A DNA stretch of 64,000 bases, from contig JAFARC010000068.1 of NCBI GenBank assembly GCA_019245755.1, forward strand, positions 1-64,000, in the 5' to 3' direction. The translations under genes were made by a program, and so were the position numbers. Origin of the DNA: Mycobacteriaceae bacterium. Its GTDB lineage: Bacteria > Actinomycetota > Actinomycetes > Mycobacteriales > Mycobacteriaceae. Below are positions 40,631 to 50,977 of this stretch, piece by piece; positions within the stretch are counted from its first letter, which is position 1; every line of letters begins with the position of its first letter. A model generated the notes under the pieces. It was not told the origin of the DNA. It made no database searches and saw only the letters and a program-made list of their open reading frames with translations.

Positions 40631-40939
40631 TCAGGTGACCTCAAAGCCAAGCCGGCGCGCGGCACGCGCCTTCTGCCGGCTGGCGCGCAGCCGGCGCAGC
40701 CGCTTGACCAACATCGGGTCGGCGGCCAGCGCCTCCGGGCGGTCCACCAGCGCGTTGAGCACCTGGTAGTAGCGGGTGGCCGACATCGAGAACAGCTCCT
40801 TGATGGCTTCTTCCTTGGCGCCGGCATACTTCCACCACTGCCGCTCGAAGGCCAGGATGTCGTGCTCGCGACGCGTCAGCCCGTCCGCGGGTTCAGCGTC
40901 CTCCCCCGAACGCTTCGCCCGGGCCCTGGCGCCGTCCAT
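40631..40939 (-). CDS. DUF3263 protein (Rv0430-like)
   Basis: A 102-residue protein, the same length as Rv0430. The DUF3263 core is [20 protein letters not shown] followed by [20 protein letters not shown], which looks like a helix-turn-helix DNA-binding module of sigma-factor region-4 type. The tail is basic ([20 protein letters not shown]). A transcriptional role is plausible but unproven. ATG 40939 is used, since the longer frame overlaps the divergent def gene region. The repeat array follows its stop directly. Confidence 0.85.
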   Translation of the reverse strand: MDGARARAKRSGEDAEPADGLTRREHDILAFERQWWKYAGAKEEAIKELFSMSATRYYQVLNALVDRPEALAADPMLVKRLRRLRASRQKARAARRLGFEVT

Positions 40940-41063
40940 GTCGCTCCTTGGACCTCTCGAAGAATCGAATGACATCCCGGTGTTCCGGCGAACATTCAAC
41001 CACGCCTCGGGCCACAGGCACGTCAGCCAAGCCCGCGAGTCGGCTGACTTAAGCTTGCCAATC

Positions 41064-41657
41064 GTGGCCATTCGTCCCATCTGCATCGTGGGAGATCCCA
41101 TCCTGCACAGCGCGACCAGCCCGGTGCCGATCGCCGACGATGGTTCGCTGCCCGAGGATCTGGCGGAGTTGGTCGCCGACATGTTCGAGACCATGGACGC
41201 CGCCAATGGAGTGGGCTTGGCCGCCAACCAAGTTGGGGTGCCGCTGCGGTTGTTCGTCTACGACTGCGCCGAAGAACGCGGCAGAACCACACGCCGGCGC
41301 GGTGTGGTGATCAACCCGGCGCTGGAAACATCCGAAGTGCCGGAAACCATGCCAGATCCCGAAAACGACGACGAAGGTTGCCTTTCGGTGCCCGGGGAGT
41401 CGTTCCCGACCGGACGCGCCAAATGGGCTCGGGTGACCGGTCTGGACGCCGACGGAACGCCGGTCACGCTGGAGGGCACCGATCTGTTCGCCAGGATGCT
41501 TCAGCACGAGACCGGCCATCTCGACGGTGAGCTGTATCTGGATCGACTGGTCGGCCGACACGCCCGCAGTGCGAAACGGATGCTGAAGGCGCGCGGGTGG
41601 GGCGTGCCGGGAAACTCATGGACGCCGGGGGAGGTGCCTGATCCCTTCGGGCACTGA
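41064..41657 (+). CDS. def: Peptide deformylase
   Basis: Removes the N-formyl group from new proteins. The 197 residues equal the M. tuberculosis enzyme. The three metal motifs are [10 protein letters not shown] (49-58), EGCLSVPG with Cys106, and QHETGHLDG with His148, Glu149 and His152. GTG 41064 is chosen because the longer open frame crosses the divergent DUF3263 start. The gene is followed by a GNAT remnant and xthA in the same direction, as in Rv0429c-Rv0427c. Confidence 0.95.
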   Translation: MAIRPICIVGDPILHSATSPVPIADDGSLPEDLAELVADMFETMDAANGVGLAANQVGVPLRLFVYDCAEERGRTTRRRGVVINPALETSEVPETMPDPENDDEGCLSVPGESFPTGRAKWARVTGLDADGTPVTLEGTDLFARMLQHETGHLDGELYLDRLVGRHARSAKRMLKARGWGVPGNSWTPGEVPDPFGH

Positions 41658-41909
41658 ACGGGCCAGCAGCGGGCGCCCGGGTCAGCATCCGCCGGCCGCC
41701 GGGCTCGGTGCCGGCGCTGGCCGACGTGGTCGGCGATGTCCTCGAGACCGGACCGATCATTCGGGTGCGCACCACGAACGCGCGATCGTCGACACGCGGT
41801 ATGCGCAGGTGCTGACGGCAACGACGCGGCGATCGCGCTCTATCAGTCGATGGGCATCCCGGCTCACCACCGCTGCCGATACGTCAACGCGGGGCTACGT
41901 ACCCTGTAG
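41654..41909 (+). pseudogene. Internally deleted GNAT acetyltransferase (Rv0428c-like)
   Basis: This fills the gap between def and xthA, where M. tuberculosis has a ~300-residue GNAT gene. One frame encodes an N-terminal segment (GPAAGARVSIRRPPGSVP, then ALADVVGDVLETGPIIRVR). A different frame encodes a GNAT C-terminus (ADGNDAAIALYQSMGIPAHH, then RCRYVNA) ending at TAG 41907-41909, two bases before xthA. About 220 residues of middle are gone and the two ends are out of frame. Clearly non-functional as an acetyltransferase. Confidence 0.75.
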
Positions 41910-41911
41910 AA

Positions 41912-42742
41912 GTGCGGCTGGCCACGTGGAACGTGAACTCCATCCGCGCCCGGGTGGACCGGGTGGTGAACTGGCTGGAGCGCGGGGACATCGACGTGCT
42001 GGCCATGCAGGAAACCAAGTGCGCCGACGACCAGTTCCCCACCATGCCGTTCCTGGCGGCGGGATACGAGGTGGTGCACTGCGGATTCAGCCAGTGGAAC
42101 GGGGTCGCGATCGCATCGCGGGTCGGGTTCGACCACGTGCAGGTCGGGTTCGAGGGACAGCCCACGTGGAGCGACAAGCCCGACGTGGAGGCGGCCGCCG
42201 AGGCGCGAGCGCTGGGCGCCACGTGCGCCGGCGTGCGAATCTGGAGCCTCTATGTGCCGAACGGCCGCACCCCGAACTCCCCGCACTACTACTACAAACT
42301 GGATTGGCTTGCCGCGCTGCGCGATACCGCGCACAAATGGCTGACCGACGACCCAGGGGCGCAGATCGCGCTCGTCGGTGACTGGAACATCGCCCCCACC
42401 GACGACGATGTCTGGAGCGTCGAGTTCTACCAGGGCAGCACCCACGTCACCGAGCCCGAGCGTCGAGCGTTCAGGGCGATCGTCGACGCTCAGTTCGCCG
42501 ACGTGGTACGGCCATTCGCTCCCGGTCCGGGCGTCTACACCTATTGGGACTACACGCAGTTGCGGTTTCCCAAACGACAGGGCATGCGGATCGACTTCAT
42601 CTTGGGCTCACCGGCGCTGGCACAGCGAGTCACGCACGCAGAGATCGTCCGCGAAGAACGCAAAGGCAAGGCGCCGAGCGACCACGCCCCGGTGCTGGTC
42701 GAGTTGCGGACTGATTCGACCGATTCGGCCTCGGAGCGGTAA
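41912..42742 (+). CDS. xthA: Exodeoxyribonuclease III / AP endonuclease
   Basis: Repairs abasic sites and trims 3' blocking groups in base excision repair. The 276 residues show the EEP nuclease fold: MRLATWNVNSI, the metal-binding Glu in MQETKCADDQ, LYVPNGRTPNSPHYYYKLDW, VGDWNIAPTDDDVW, RIDFILGSP and SDHAPV with the catalytic His. The GTG start is two bases after the GNAT remnant stop. The stop is immediately followed by the TTG of the CDF transporter gene, suggesting one transcript. Confidence 0.95.
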   Translation: MRLATWNVNSIRARVDRVVNWLERGDIDVLAMQETKCADDQFPTMPFLAAGYEVVHCGFSQWNGVAIASRVGFDHVQVGFEGQPTWSDKPDVEAAAEARALGATCAGVRIWSLYVPNGRTPNSPHYYYKLDWLAALRDTAHKWLTDDPGAQIALVGDWNIAPTDDDVWSVEFYQGSTHVTEPERRAFRAIVDAQFADVVRPFAPGPGVYTYWDYTQLRFPKRQGMRIDFILGSPALAQRVTHAEIVREERKGKAPSDHAPVLVELRTDSTDSASER

Positions 42743-43702
42743 TTGGTCAGACGAACGCTCGATCTGCATCGCTCGACGGCTGCGGCCGGCGAGGACCAGA
42801 GCATTCGCACCGTGCTCGTGGCGCTCGGCGCCAACATCGGGGTGGCCGTCGCCAAAACCATCGCAAGTGTGCTGTCCGGGTCCGCGTCGATGGTCGCCGA
42901 GGCAGCACATTCGTGGGCCGACACCGGCAACCAGGCGTTGCTGCTGGTGGCCGACCGACGGAGCCGGCGACCTGCGGACACGCGACACCCGATGGGCCAC
43001 GGACGTGAGGCCTATGTCTGGTCGTTGCTAGCCGCGGTGGGTCTGTTCGTGGTAGGTGCGTCGGTGTCGGTGTGGCACGGCGTGACCGGCATCCTGTACG
43101 GGTCCGCCACCGGCGGCGACTACCTGGTGGCCTACATCGTGCTGGCCATTTCGTTCGTGATGGAAAGCACTTCGTTACTGCAGGCCGTGCGGCAACTGCG
43201 CACCGGCGCCCGCAGGTACGACCGTGACCTGCTCGAGTATGCGCTGGAAACGTCGGACCCGACGGTGCGAGCGGTTTTCGCCGAGGACAGCGGCGCGCTG
43301 ATCGGCATCGTGATAGCCCTCTCCGGCATCGCGCTGCACCAGCTGACCGGTAACGCGCTCTGGGACTCGGTGGGGTCGATCCTGGTCGGCGTCCTGCTCG
43401 GGGTGATCGCCGTCGTGCTCATCGACCGTAATCGGCGATTCCTGACCGGCGAACCCGGCTTTCCCGAGTTGTACGACGCCGCAGTAGCCCGTCTCGGCGC
43501 GCTCCCGGACGTGGCGGCGGTACGGTTCGTGCGGCTGGAGTTCGTGGGCCCCAAGCAGCTCTTCCTAGTGGCCAGCGTGGACCTGGTCGGCGACCAACCC
43601 GAATCGCACATCGGGCACACGCTCCGGCGCCTGGAGCGCGAGCTGGAAGCCAATCCGCACATCGCCGACGCGGTGCTCACCATCGCCGAGCCGGACCGTT
43701 AG
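42743..43702 (+). CDS. Cation diffusion facilitator (CDF) family metal transporter
   Basis: A 319-residue inner-membrane metal/H+ antiporter of the CDF family. It starts within a charged tail, then six helices: VALGANIGVAVAKTIASVLS, the metal-site helix MVAEAAHSWADTGNQALLLV, LLAAVGLFVVGASVSVWHG, and so on; the helix-5 Asp lies in AVFAEDSGALIGIVIAL. The C-terminal cytoplasmic domain (SVDLVGDQPESHIGHTLRRL) resembles a dimerising CDF fold. Probably exports Zn, Mn or Fe; specificity is unknown. TTG start directly after xthA; an alternative start could be further in. Confidence 0.87.
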   Translation: MVRRTLDLHRSTAAAGEDQSIRTVLVALGANIGVAVAKTIASVLSGSASMVAEAAHSWADTGNQALLLVADRRSRRPADTRHPMGHGREAYVWSLLAAVGLFVVGASVSVWHGVTGILYGSATGGDYLVAYIVLAISFVMESTSLLQAVRQLRTGARRYDRDLLEYALETSDPTVRAVFAEDSGALIGIVIALSGIALHQLTGNALWDSVGSILVGVLLGVIAVVLIDRNRRFLTGEPGFPELYDAAVARLGALPDVAAVRFVRLEFVGPKQLFLVASVDLVGDQPESHIGHTLRRLERELEANPHIADAVLTIAEPDR

Positions 43703-43824
43703 TACGGTTGCCAGCAAGCCTTCGTGGCGCTCTTGACACATCTGCGCGCAGAGCGCACCACGCTCTCGGTCGACGGTCCGGTGGGCACGAAAACATCCGA
43801 ATCGACGGCAGAGTTGACGTTTTA

Positions 43825-44430
43825 CTAATCTCCAGCCAACACCTGCCAAGCCAGCGTCTGCGCCCGCTCAGCGTCGGATAGAAGGTCGGCCCGTTTCCCG
43901 GGCCACCACAACAGTTCCACGACAATGACCGCGACCCACAGCCATGACACCAGGGCTAGTCGGATCGACCCGAAGAAACTATCAGTCAACGCGAGAATCA
44001 GCGATAGCGCGGCAACAACCGGAACCACCCAACGATACCGGCGAGCTTGCTCGTGCGCTTCACGCAATCCGCTGCCATATTCGATGACAGCGTGCCCCAG
44101 GCGCGCCTCACCGATGTTTTGACCACGTCGAGTCGCACGAACCACCGCCACTCGATCCGCGCCGCTCAGCGCCTTAGCCCCCGGCCAGAACCTTGCCATC
44201 CGACGAGCCATCGGGATCCCGAACACAATGGGACCGAGGACGACAAGGGCGACGAGCGCCACCACCGACCCGGCCTCGACCCACCCGAGCACGCCAAAGA
44301 AGACACCGACTGCAAGCCCGACGCTAACTACCCTGAAGGCAGTCCCGCCGCGCCACACCCACGCCGGGATCACAACCACAGGGTGATTGTGGCCGCTGCC
44401 GAGCCCGAAGGGTACCTCCCCGTCGTCCAA
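43825..44430 (-). CDS. Membrane protein of unknown function
   Basis: A 201-residue protein with about four helices in two pairs (VVSVGLAVGVFFGVLGWV; VVALVALVVLGPIVFGIPMA; WVVPVVAALSLILALTDSFF; LALVSWLWVAVIVVELLWW) separated by a ~60-residue basic cytosolic loop (RRMARFWPGAKALSGADRVA). No family recognised. Base composition is slightly lower in GC than neighbours. The 122 bp between it and the CDF gene show no feature. Convergent with the CDF gene. Confidence 0.65.
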   Translation of the reverse strand: MDDGEVPFGLGSGHNHPVVVIPAWVWRGGTAFRVVSVGLAVGVFFGVLGWVEAGSVVALVALVVLGPIVFGIPMARRMARFWPGAKALSGADRVAVVRATRRGQNIGEARLGHAVIEYGSGLREAHEQARRYRWVVPVVAALSLILALTDSFFGSIRLALVSWLWVAVIVVELLWWPGKRADLLSDAERAQTLAWQVLAGD

Positions 44431-44477
44431 ACCGCCCCGGCGACGACGAGGACAACAGACGCCACTCGGCTATCGGT

Positions 44478-44660
44478 ATGATCAGCCTGGTCGAATTCAC
44501 AGACCGGCTCGCTCAGATGGGGTCAAGCCCACCGAGATTAGACGGCGAATTCGCACTGGCTTTACGCTCGGCGTCAACCGCATGCGAACGAACCATTCAC
44601 GACGCTAGGAGCCTGACTCCCAGCCGTCGTTGTCGTGGTCGCCGTAGCGCCCGGGGTTGA
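44478..44660 (+). CDS. Possible short ORF or remnant
   Basis: An ATG at 44478 opens a 60-codon frame whose first ~45 residues look coding (SLVEFTDRLAQMGSSPPRLD followed by GEFALALRSASTACERTIHD), while the rest is Arg/Ser-rich and overlaps the 3' end of the convergent MFS gene. No clear ribosome binding site. It may be the 5' stump of a lost gene. Low confidence. Confidence 0.25.
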   Translation: MISLVEFTDRLAQMGSSPPRLDGEFALALRSASTACERTIHDARSLTPSRRCRGRRSARG

Positions 44661-46386
44661 CCCAGGAGGCCGCCGCACCGAGCGCCATCATCACCGCCGC
44701 GGCGATGAACACCACGACAAGACCGGCGTGGAACGGTCCGGAGATCAGATCGGGGAAGAACTCCTTGCCGGTCAGCACGGCCGTGTTGACGCCCGGCTGC
44801 TGCAGGGCGCCGGACGGCGCCATCAGCTGCGCGATCGGGTTGTAGCCGAGGAAGGCGGCGAACAGGCTGCCCACCGGCGGAGTGTTGGCAACCTGATGCG
44901 CCACCGTCGCCGGAACACCCTGCTGCTGCAGGCCCGCGCTCATCGTGGCCGGCAGTGTGTGGGCGAGGCCGACGATCATCAGCGAGAAGAAGATGCCGAT
45001 CGACAGCGACGTCCCCGCGTTGAAGAACGTCGCCCGGATGCCCGAAGCGGCGCCGCGCTCCGCGGGCGGCACGCTGGACATGATCGCGGCGGTGTTCGGC
45101 GCGGTGAAGACGCCACCGCCGAGTCCGTTCAGGAAGATCAACAGCGCGAACAGCCAGAAGTTGAAGTTCACCGGGATCATCACCAGCGCGACAAAGGTGA
45201 CCGCCATCAACGCCATCCCACCGATCGTGAACGGGCGTGAGCCGAAGCGGTCCGACAGCGAACCCGACAACGGACCGGCGACCAGGAATCCGACCGTCAT
45301 CGGCAGCATGTAGATGCCCGACCACAACGGGGTCGACTCGAAGCTGTAGCCGTGCAGCGGCAGCCAGATGCCCTGCAGCCAGATGATAAGCATGAACTGC
45401 ATGCCGCCGCGGCCCACCGAAGCCATCAGCCCCGCTAGGTTGCCCAATGCGAATGACTTGGACTCGAACAGGCGGAGGTCGACCATCGGCGCGCGGACCC
45501 GCCGCTCGACGAAACCGAACGCCATGATCGTCGCGAGGCTGAACGCGATCGAGCCGAGCACCCACGGGTTGGTCCACCCGGTGGGCCGGCCACCAAAGGG
45601 CTGAATACCGTATGTGATGGCGGTGAGCAGGACGGTGAGCCCGATCCCGAGCAGCACGGTTCCGGCCCAGTCGAGCCGTGCGGGCGTGCGCACGCCCAGC
45701 TCGTGCAGTGAGCGGAAGCTCCAGATTGTGCCCAGCACGCCGATCGGCACGCCGACCCAGAAGATGGCCCGCCAGTCCCACTGCGACAGCACGCCGCCGA
45801 TCAACAGGCCAAGAAACGACCCGGCGACCGCGGCGACCTGGTTCACGCCCAGCGCCATCCCCCGCTGCCTGGCCGGGAATGCATCGGTCAGGATCGCCGC
45901 CGACGACGCCATCAGCATCGCGCCGCCGACCCCCTGGATCACCCGCCACCCAATCAGCCACAACGCGCCTGCCCCCAGGTGAAACGGGTCGAACGACAAC
46001 GCCACGGCGGCGAACGTGAAAACCGCGAACCCCAGGTTGTAGATGCGGACCCGGCCGAAGATGTCGCCGAGACGACCGAAGAACACCACCATCACGGCGG
46101 TGACGACCAGGTAGCCCATCAGCATCCACAGCAGGTAGCTCACGTTGCGGGGAGCCAGCGCGTTCAAGCCGATGCCCCGGAAGATGGCCGGCAGCGAGAT
46201 CAGCACGATAGAGGAATTGATCGTCGCGAGCAGCGTACCGAGCGTCGTATTGGACAGGGCGATCCACTTGTAATGCGGGTGATCGCGGTCCATTCGCCTG
46301 CGGCGCCGGTCGGTCACGGCCACCGCGCCCCCTTCAGGGTCCACAACGGTGGGCTTGGTCATCTCGGTATCGGTCGTCATCGTCAT
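44605..46386 (-). CDS. DHA2-family MFS multidrug transporter (EmrB/QacA-like)
   Basis: A 593-residue protein with 14 predicted helices. Motif A is GRLGDIFGRVRIYNLGF after helix 2, and motif C-type GVNQVAAVAGSFLGLLIGGV is in helix 5, both typical of drug:H+ antiporters. It starts with a ~40-residue charged cytosolic tail. The extracellular loop near the C-terminus (QQQGVPATVAHQVANTPPVG) is long, as in mycobacterial DHA2 pumps such as Rv1250. Proton-driven export of toxic compounds or lipids is likely; no regulator gene is adjacent. It is divergent from the thiC riboswitch. Confidence 0.88.
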   Translation of the reverse strand: MTMTTDTEMTKPTVVDPEGGAVAVTDRRRRRMDRDHPHYKWIALSNTTLGTLLATINSSIVLISLPAIFRGIGLNALAPRNVSYLLWMLMGYLVVTAVMVVFFGRLGDIFGRVRIYNLGFAVFTFAAVALSFDPFHLGAGALWLIGWRVIQGVGGAMLMASSAAILTDAFPARQRGMALGVNQVAAVAGSFLGLLIGGVLSQWDWRAIFWVGVPIGVLGTIWSFRSLHELGVRTPARLDWAGTVLLGIGLTVLLTAITYGIQPFGGRPTGWTNPWVLGSIAFSLATIMAFGFVERRVRAPMVDLRLFESKSFALGNLAGLMASVGRGGMQFMLIIWLQGIWLPLHGYSFESTPLWSGIYMLPMTVGFLVAGPLSGSLSDRFGSRPFTIGGMALMAVTFVALVMIPVNFNFWLFALLIFLNGLGGGVFTAPNTAAIMSSVPPAERGAASGIRATFFNAGTSLSIGIFFSLMIVGLAHTLPATMSAGLQQQGVPATVAHQVANTPPVGSLFAAFLGYNPIAQLMAPSGALQQPGVNTAVLTGKEFFPDLISGPFHAGLVVVFIAAAVMMALGAAASWVNPGRYGDHDNDGWESGS

Positions 46387-46521
46387 CGCTTACGTATCCA
46401 TGTCGTCGTCTAGAGAGGACACACCCCCAAAACACATACGTTAGCTATACAAACCATCGGACGGCAATTTGTATTCCCGATACCCACTCACAGACTGCTG
46501 CGCTAGCGTGAGCGTGTCCGT

Positions 46522-48228
<1,707 letters not shown>

Positions 48229-48229
<1 letters not shown>

Positions 48230-48261
48230 TGAGCGCTTGCGCGAAGAACAGCGGGCGGTGA
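48229..48261 (+). repeat. MIRU-like repeat, single unit, between thiC and thiD
   Basis: One unit, GATGAGCGCTTGCGCGAAGA followed by ACAG. Its ATG overlaps the thiC stop (TGATG). The 10-codon mini-ORF MSACAKNSGR ends in a TGA that overlaps the thiD GTG (GTGA). The repeat thus forms a translational bridge between the two genes. Related multi-copy units are at 10950-11060 and 40502-40630. Confidence 0.8.
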
Positions 48262-49106
48262 GGCTGCTGCCGCTGCCCGGGCCCGGCGAGACGCCACCGC
48301 GGGTGCTCACGATCGCCGGCTCGGACTCCGGTGGCGGCGCGGGCATTCAGGCCGATCTTCGCACCTGCGCGCTGCTCGGGGTGCACGCCCTGGTGGCGCT
48401 GACCGCCGTCACGGTGCAAAACTCCGTCGGCGTCAAGGGTTTCCACGAGATTCCGGTGGAGGTGATCGCCGGTCAGATAGAGGCGGTCGCCTCCGACATC
48501 GGCGTGCAGGCCGCCAAGACAGGAATGCTGGCGTCGTCGGAGATCATCGCAACCGTGGCCAACACGTGGCGCGGGCTCGGGCTGGCAGAGACGGTGCCGT
48601 TGGTCGTCGACCCGGTGTGCGCGTCGATGCACGGCGACGCGCTGCTGCAGCCGGGCGCGCTGAACTCTCTTCGCAGCGAGTTGTTTCCCCTTGCGACCCT
48701 GGTCACGCCGAACCTCGACGAGGTCAGGCTGCTGGTCGAGGTCGACGTGGTCGACGACGAATCACAACACCAGGCGGCACGGACGCTGCATGCGCTCGGC
48801 CCGAGGTGGGTGCTGGTGAAAGGCGGCCACCTGAGGTCCTCGGCACACAGCCCGGACCTGCTGTTCGACGGCGTGGACTTCTACGAGTTCGACTCGCCGC
48901 GCATCGACACCGGTGACGACCACGGCGCCGGCGACACTCTGGCCGCCGCGACGGCGTGCGCGCTGGCGCACGGATATCCGGTGCCGTCGGCTGTGGAGTT
49001 CGCCAAGGCCTGGGTGACCGAGTGCCTGCGCGCGGCCTATCCGTTGGGGCACGGCCACGGGCCGGTGTCGGCAATGTTCATGCTGTCCGCGGAGAAGACA
49101 GTTTGA
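48258..49106 (+). CDS. thiD: Hydroxymethylpyrimidine/phosphomethylpyrimidine kinase
   Basis: Phosphorylates HMP and HMP-phosphate, the step after ThiC. The 282-residue ribokinase-fold protein has the N-terminal VLTIAGSDSGGGAGIQAD, TPNLDEVRLLV, and the catalytic base Asp in DTGDDHGAGDTLAAA. GTG 48258 is selected because it overlaps the mini-ORF stop and lies close to the conserved start; the open frame extends further back only through the repeat and thiC. Its stop overlaps the next start (TTGA). Confidence 0.95.
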   Translation: MRLLPLPGPGETPPRVLTIAGSDSGGGAGIQADLRTCALLGVHALVALTAVTVQNSVGVKGFHEIPVEVIAGQIEAVASDIGVQAAKTGMLASSEIIATVANTWRGLGLAETVPLVVDPVCASMHGDALLQPGALNSLRSELFPLATLVTPNLDEVRLLVEVDVVDDESQHQAARTLHALGPRWVLVKGGHLRSSAHSPDLLFDGVDFYEFDSPRIDTGDDHGAGDTLAAATACALAHGYPVPSAVEFAKAWVTECLRAAYPLGHGHGPVSAMFMLSAEKTV

Positions 49107-49717
49107 ACCTGAGTCGAATCGCCGGTGTCGCGCACAAACCCGGCGGCGACCCGCTCGGCGTCGCGGTCCTCACCCACGGGGCCGGCGGCAGCCGCGAATC
49201 GCCGCTGCTGGTGAGGCTTTGCGATGAGTGGGCGCGGCGTGGCTGGCTGGCGGTGCGCTACAACATGCCTTACCGGCGCCGACGGCCCAAAGGTCCGCCG
49301 TCGGGATCGGCGGCAACCGATCGGGAAGCCATCGCCGAGGCGGTGGCCGTGGCGCGCACACTCGTCGGGGGCCCGGTGATCGCCGGTGGTCATTCCTACG
49401 GTGGGCGCCAGACGTCGATGGCGGTCGCCGACGAAGGTGTCTCCCTCGACGTGCTGACACTGTTCTCGTATCCCGTGCATCCGCCGGGACAGCCCGGGCG
49501 GGCGCGCACCGAACACCTGCCGCGCATCACCGTGCCAACGGTGTTCACCCACGGGACCAGTGATCCGTTCGGGACGATCGATGAGTTGCGGGCCGCCGCG
49601 GCGTTGATTTCGGCGCCGGCGGAGATCGTCGAGGTCCCCGGGGCCCGTCACGACCTCGGGTCCAAGACGCTGGATGTGGCGAGGCTGGCCGTCGACGCGG
49701 CATTACGGATGCGCTGA
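49103..49717 (+). CDS. Small alpha/beta-hydrolase (Rv0421c-like)
   Basis: A 204-residue dienelactone-hydrolase-type alpha/beta hydrolase. LTHGAGGSRESPLL gives the oxyanion region, the nucleophile Ser is in AGGHSYGGRQT, the acid in HGTSDPFG and the His in PGARHDLGS. The TTG start overlaps the thiD TGA, so it is coupled to the thiamine operon, as in M. tuberculosis, although a thiamine role is not known. No signal peptide; esterase or lipase activity is plausible. Confidence 0.85.
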   Translation: MNLSRIAGVAHKPGGDPLGVAVLTHGAGGSRESPLLVRLCDEWARRGWLAVRYNMPYRRRRPKGPPSGSAATDREAIAEAVAVARTLVGGPVIAGGHSYGGRQTSMAVADEGVSLDVLTLFSYPVHPPGQPGRARTEHLPRITVPTVFTHGTSDPFGTIDELRAAAALISAPAEIVEVPGARHDLGSKTLDVARLAVDAALRMR

Positions 49718-49740
49718 CCGATACCCCTACCGGGTATAGT
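49714..49740 (+). promoter_or_regulatory. CsoR/RicR-type copper operator over a leaderless promoter
   Basis: ATACCC (49721-49726), five bases, GGGTAT (49732-49737) is a perfect palindrome that fits the TACCC-N5-GGGTA core of RicR/CsoR-family operators. It overlaps a TATAGT -10 box (49735-49740), with CTGACC (49714-49719) as a possible -35. The -10 ends seven bases before the permease ATG, so the mRNA is probably leaderless. Repressor binding would block polymerase until copper (or persulfide, for CstR) releases it. Confidence 0.7.
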
Positions 49741-49747
49741 ACCGGCC

Positions 49748-50905
49748 ATGGGAGCGATTGGGCATGCGCTGGCCGTGGCCGGGTCGATGACGTGGGAGAT
49801 CCTGTGGGCATTGATCCTGGGCTTCGCCCTGTCAGCCGTGGTGCAGGCGGTGGCGCGGCGGTCGACCGTGGTGGCATTGCTGGGCGACGACCGTCCGCGG
49901 ACGCTGGCGCTGGCGGCCGGGGTGGGCGCCGCGTCGTCATCGTGCTCATATGCCGCGGTGGCGCTGGCCCGCTCGCTGATCCGCAAGGGCGCCAACTTCA
50001 CCGCGGCGATGGCTTTCGAAATCGGCTCCACCAACCTCGTGGTGGAACTCGGCATCATCTTGGCCCTGCTGATGGGATGGCAGTTCACCGCGGCCGAGTT
50101 CCTCGGTGGCCCCATCATGATCATCGTGCTCGCGGTGCTGTTCCGGATGTTCGTGCGCTCCCGAATCATCGACGCCGCGCGAGAACAGGCCAACCGGGGG
50201 ATCGCGGGCTCGATGGAAGGGCATGCCGCGATGGACATGTCGGTGCAGGGTGGCGGCTCGTTCGGGCGGCGGCTGGTATCGCGGCAGGGCTTCACCGCGG
50301 TGTCGCACGTGTTCGTCATGGAATGGGCGGCGATCCTGCGGGACCTGCTGCTCGGCCTGTTGATCGCCGGTGCGATCGCGGCGTGGGTGCCGGATTCTTT
50401 CTGGCGCAACTTCTTCATCACCGCGCATCCGGCGCTTTCGGTGGTGTGGGGACCGATCGTAGGACCGATCGTGGCAATCGTCTCGTTCGTCTGCTCGATC
50501 GGCAACGTGCCGCTCGCCGCGGTTCTGTGGAGTGGCGGCATCAGCTTCGGCGGGGTCGTCGCGTTCATCTTCGCGGACCTGCTGATCCTGCCGATCCTCA
50601 ACATCTACCGGAAGTACTACGGGACCAAAATGATGCTGGTTCTGCTCGGCACCTTTTACGTATCGATGGTGTGCGCGGGCTATCTGGTCGAACTGCTTTT
50701 CGGCGCAGCAGGTCTGGTCCCGGCGCGTCGTCACGCGATCGTGATGCAGACGGGTATCTCGTGGAACTACACCACCTGGCTGAACATTGGGTTCGTGGTG
50801 TTGGCCGCGGTGCTGCTGGCCCGGTTCGCGGCAACGGGCGGACTGCCGATGTTGCGGACGATGGGCGGTTCGCCCGACTCCGCAGAACAGCCGCACTGCC
50901 ACTGA
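49748..50905 (+). CDS. DUF318/UPF0718 permease, probable copper-responsive (Rv2963-like)
   Basis: A 385-residue permease with about eight helices in two homologous halves. Each half has a conserved cysteine motif: GAASSSCSYAAVALARSL and FVCSIGNVPLAAVLW, which could coordinate metal in the membrane. A soluble loop (MEGHAAMDMSVQGGGSFGRR) with Met/His separates the halves, and the C-terminus is EQPHCH. The M. tuberculosis relative Rv2963 belongs to the RicR copper regulon, and the operator upstream supports the same here. Copper (or arsenic-type) export is inferred. Confidence 0.85.
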   Translation: MGAIGHALAVAGSMTWEILWALILGFALSAVVQAVARRSTVVALLGDDRPRTLALAAGVGAASSSCSYAAVALARSLIRKGANFTAAMAFEIGSTNLVVELGIILALLMGWQFTAAEFLGGPIMIIVLAVLFRMFVRSRIIDAAREQANRGIAGSMEGHAAMDMSVQGGGSFGRRLVSRQGFTAVSHVFVMEWAAILRDLLLGLLIAGAIAAWVPDSFWRNFFITAHPALSVVWGPIVGPIVAIVSFVCSIGNVPLAAVLWSGGISFGGVVAFIFADLLILPILNIYRKYYGTKMMLVLLGTFYVSMVCAGYLVELLFGAAGLVPARRHAIVMQTGISWNYTTWLNIGFVVLAAVLLARFAATGGLPMLRTMGGSPDSAEQPHCH

Positions 50906-50977
50906 GGATTCCTTCGGCGTCGGACGAATCGCGGTTCCCGTTGCCCACACGAGGCGGGCTAGGACAGGATCGGCGGC

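Noticed and set aside
44597..46267. 556-residue minus-strand frame inside the MFS gene
   Set aside because: Alternative frame of the transporter; it has no hydrophobic periodicity, while the other frame gives 14 clean helices.
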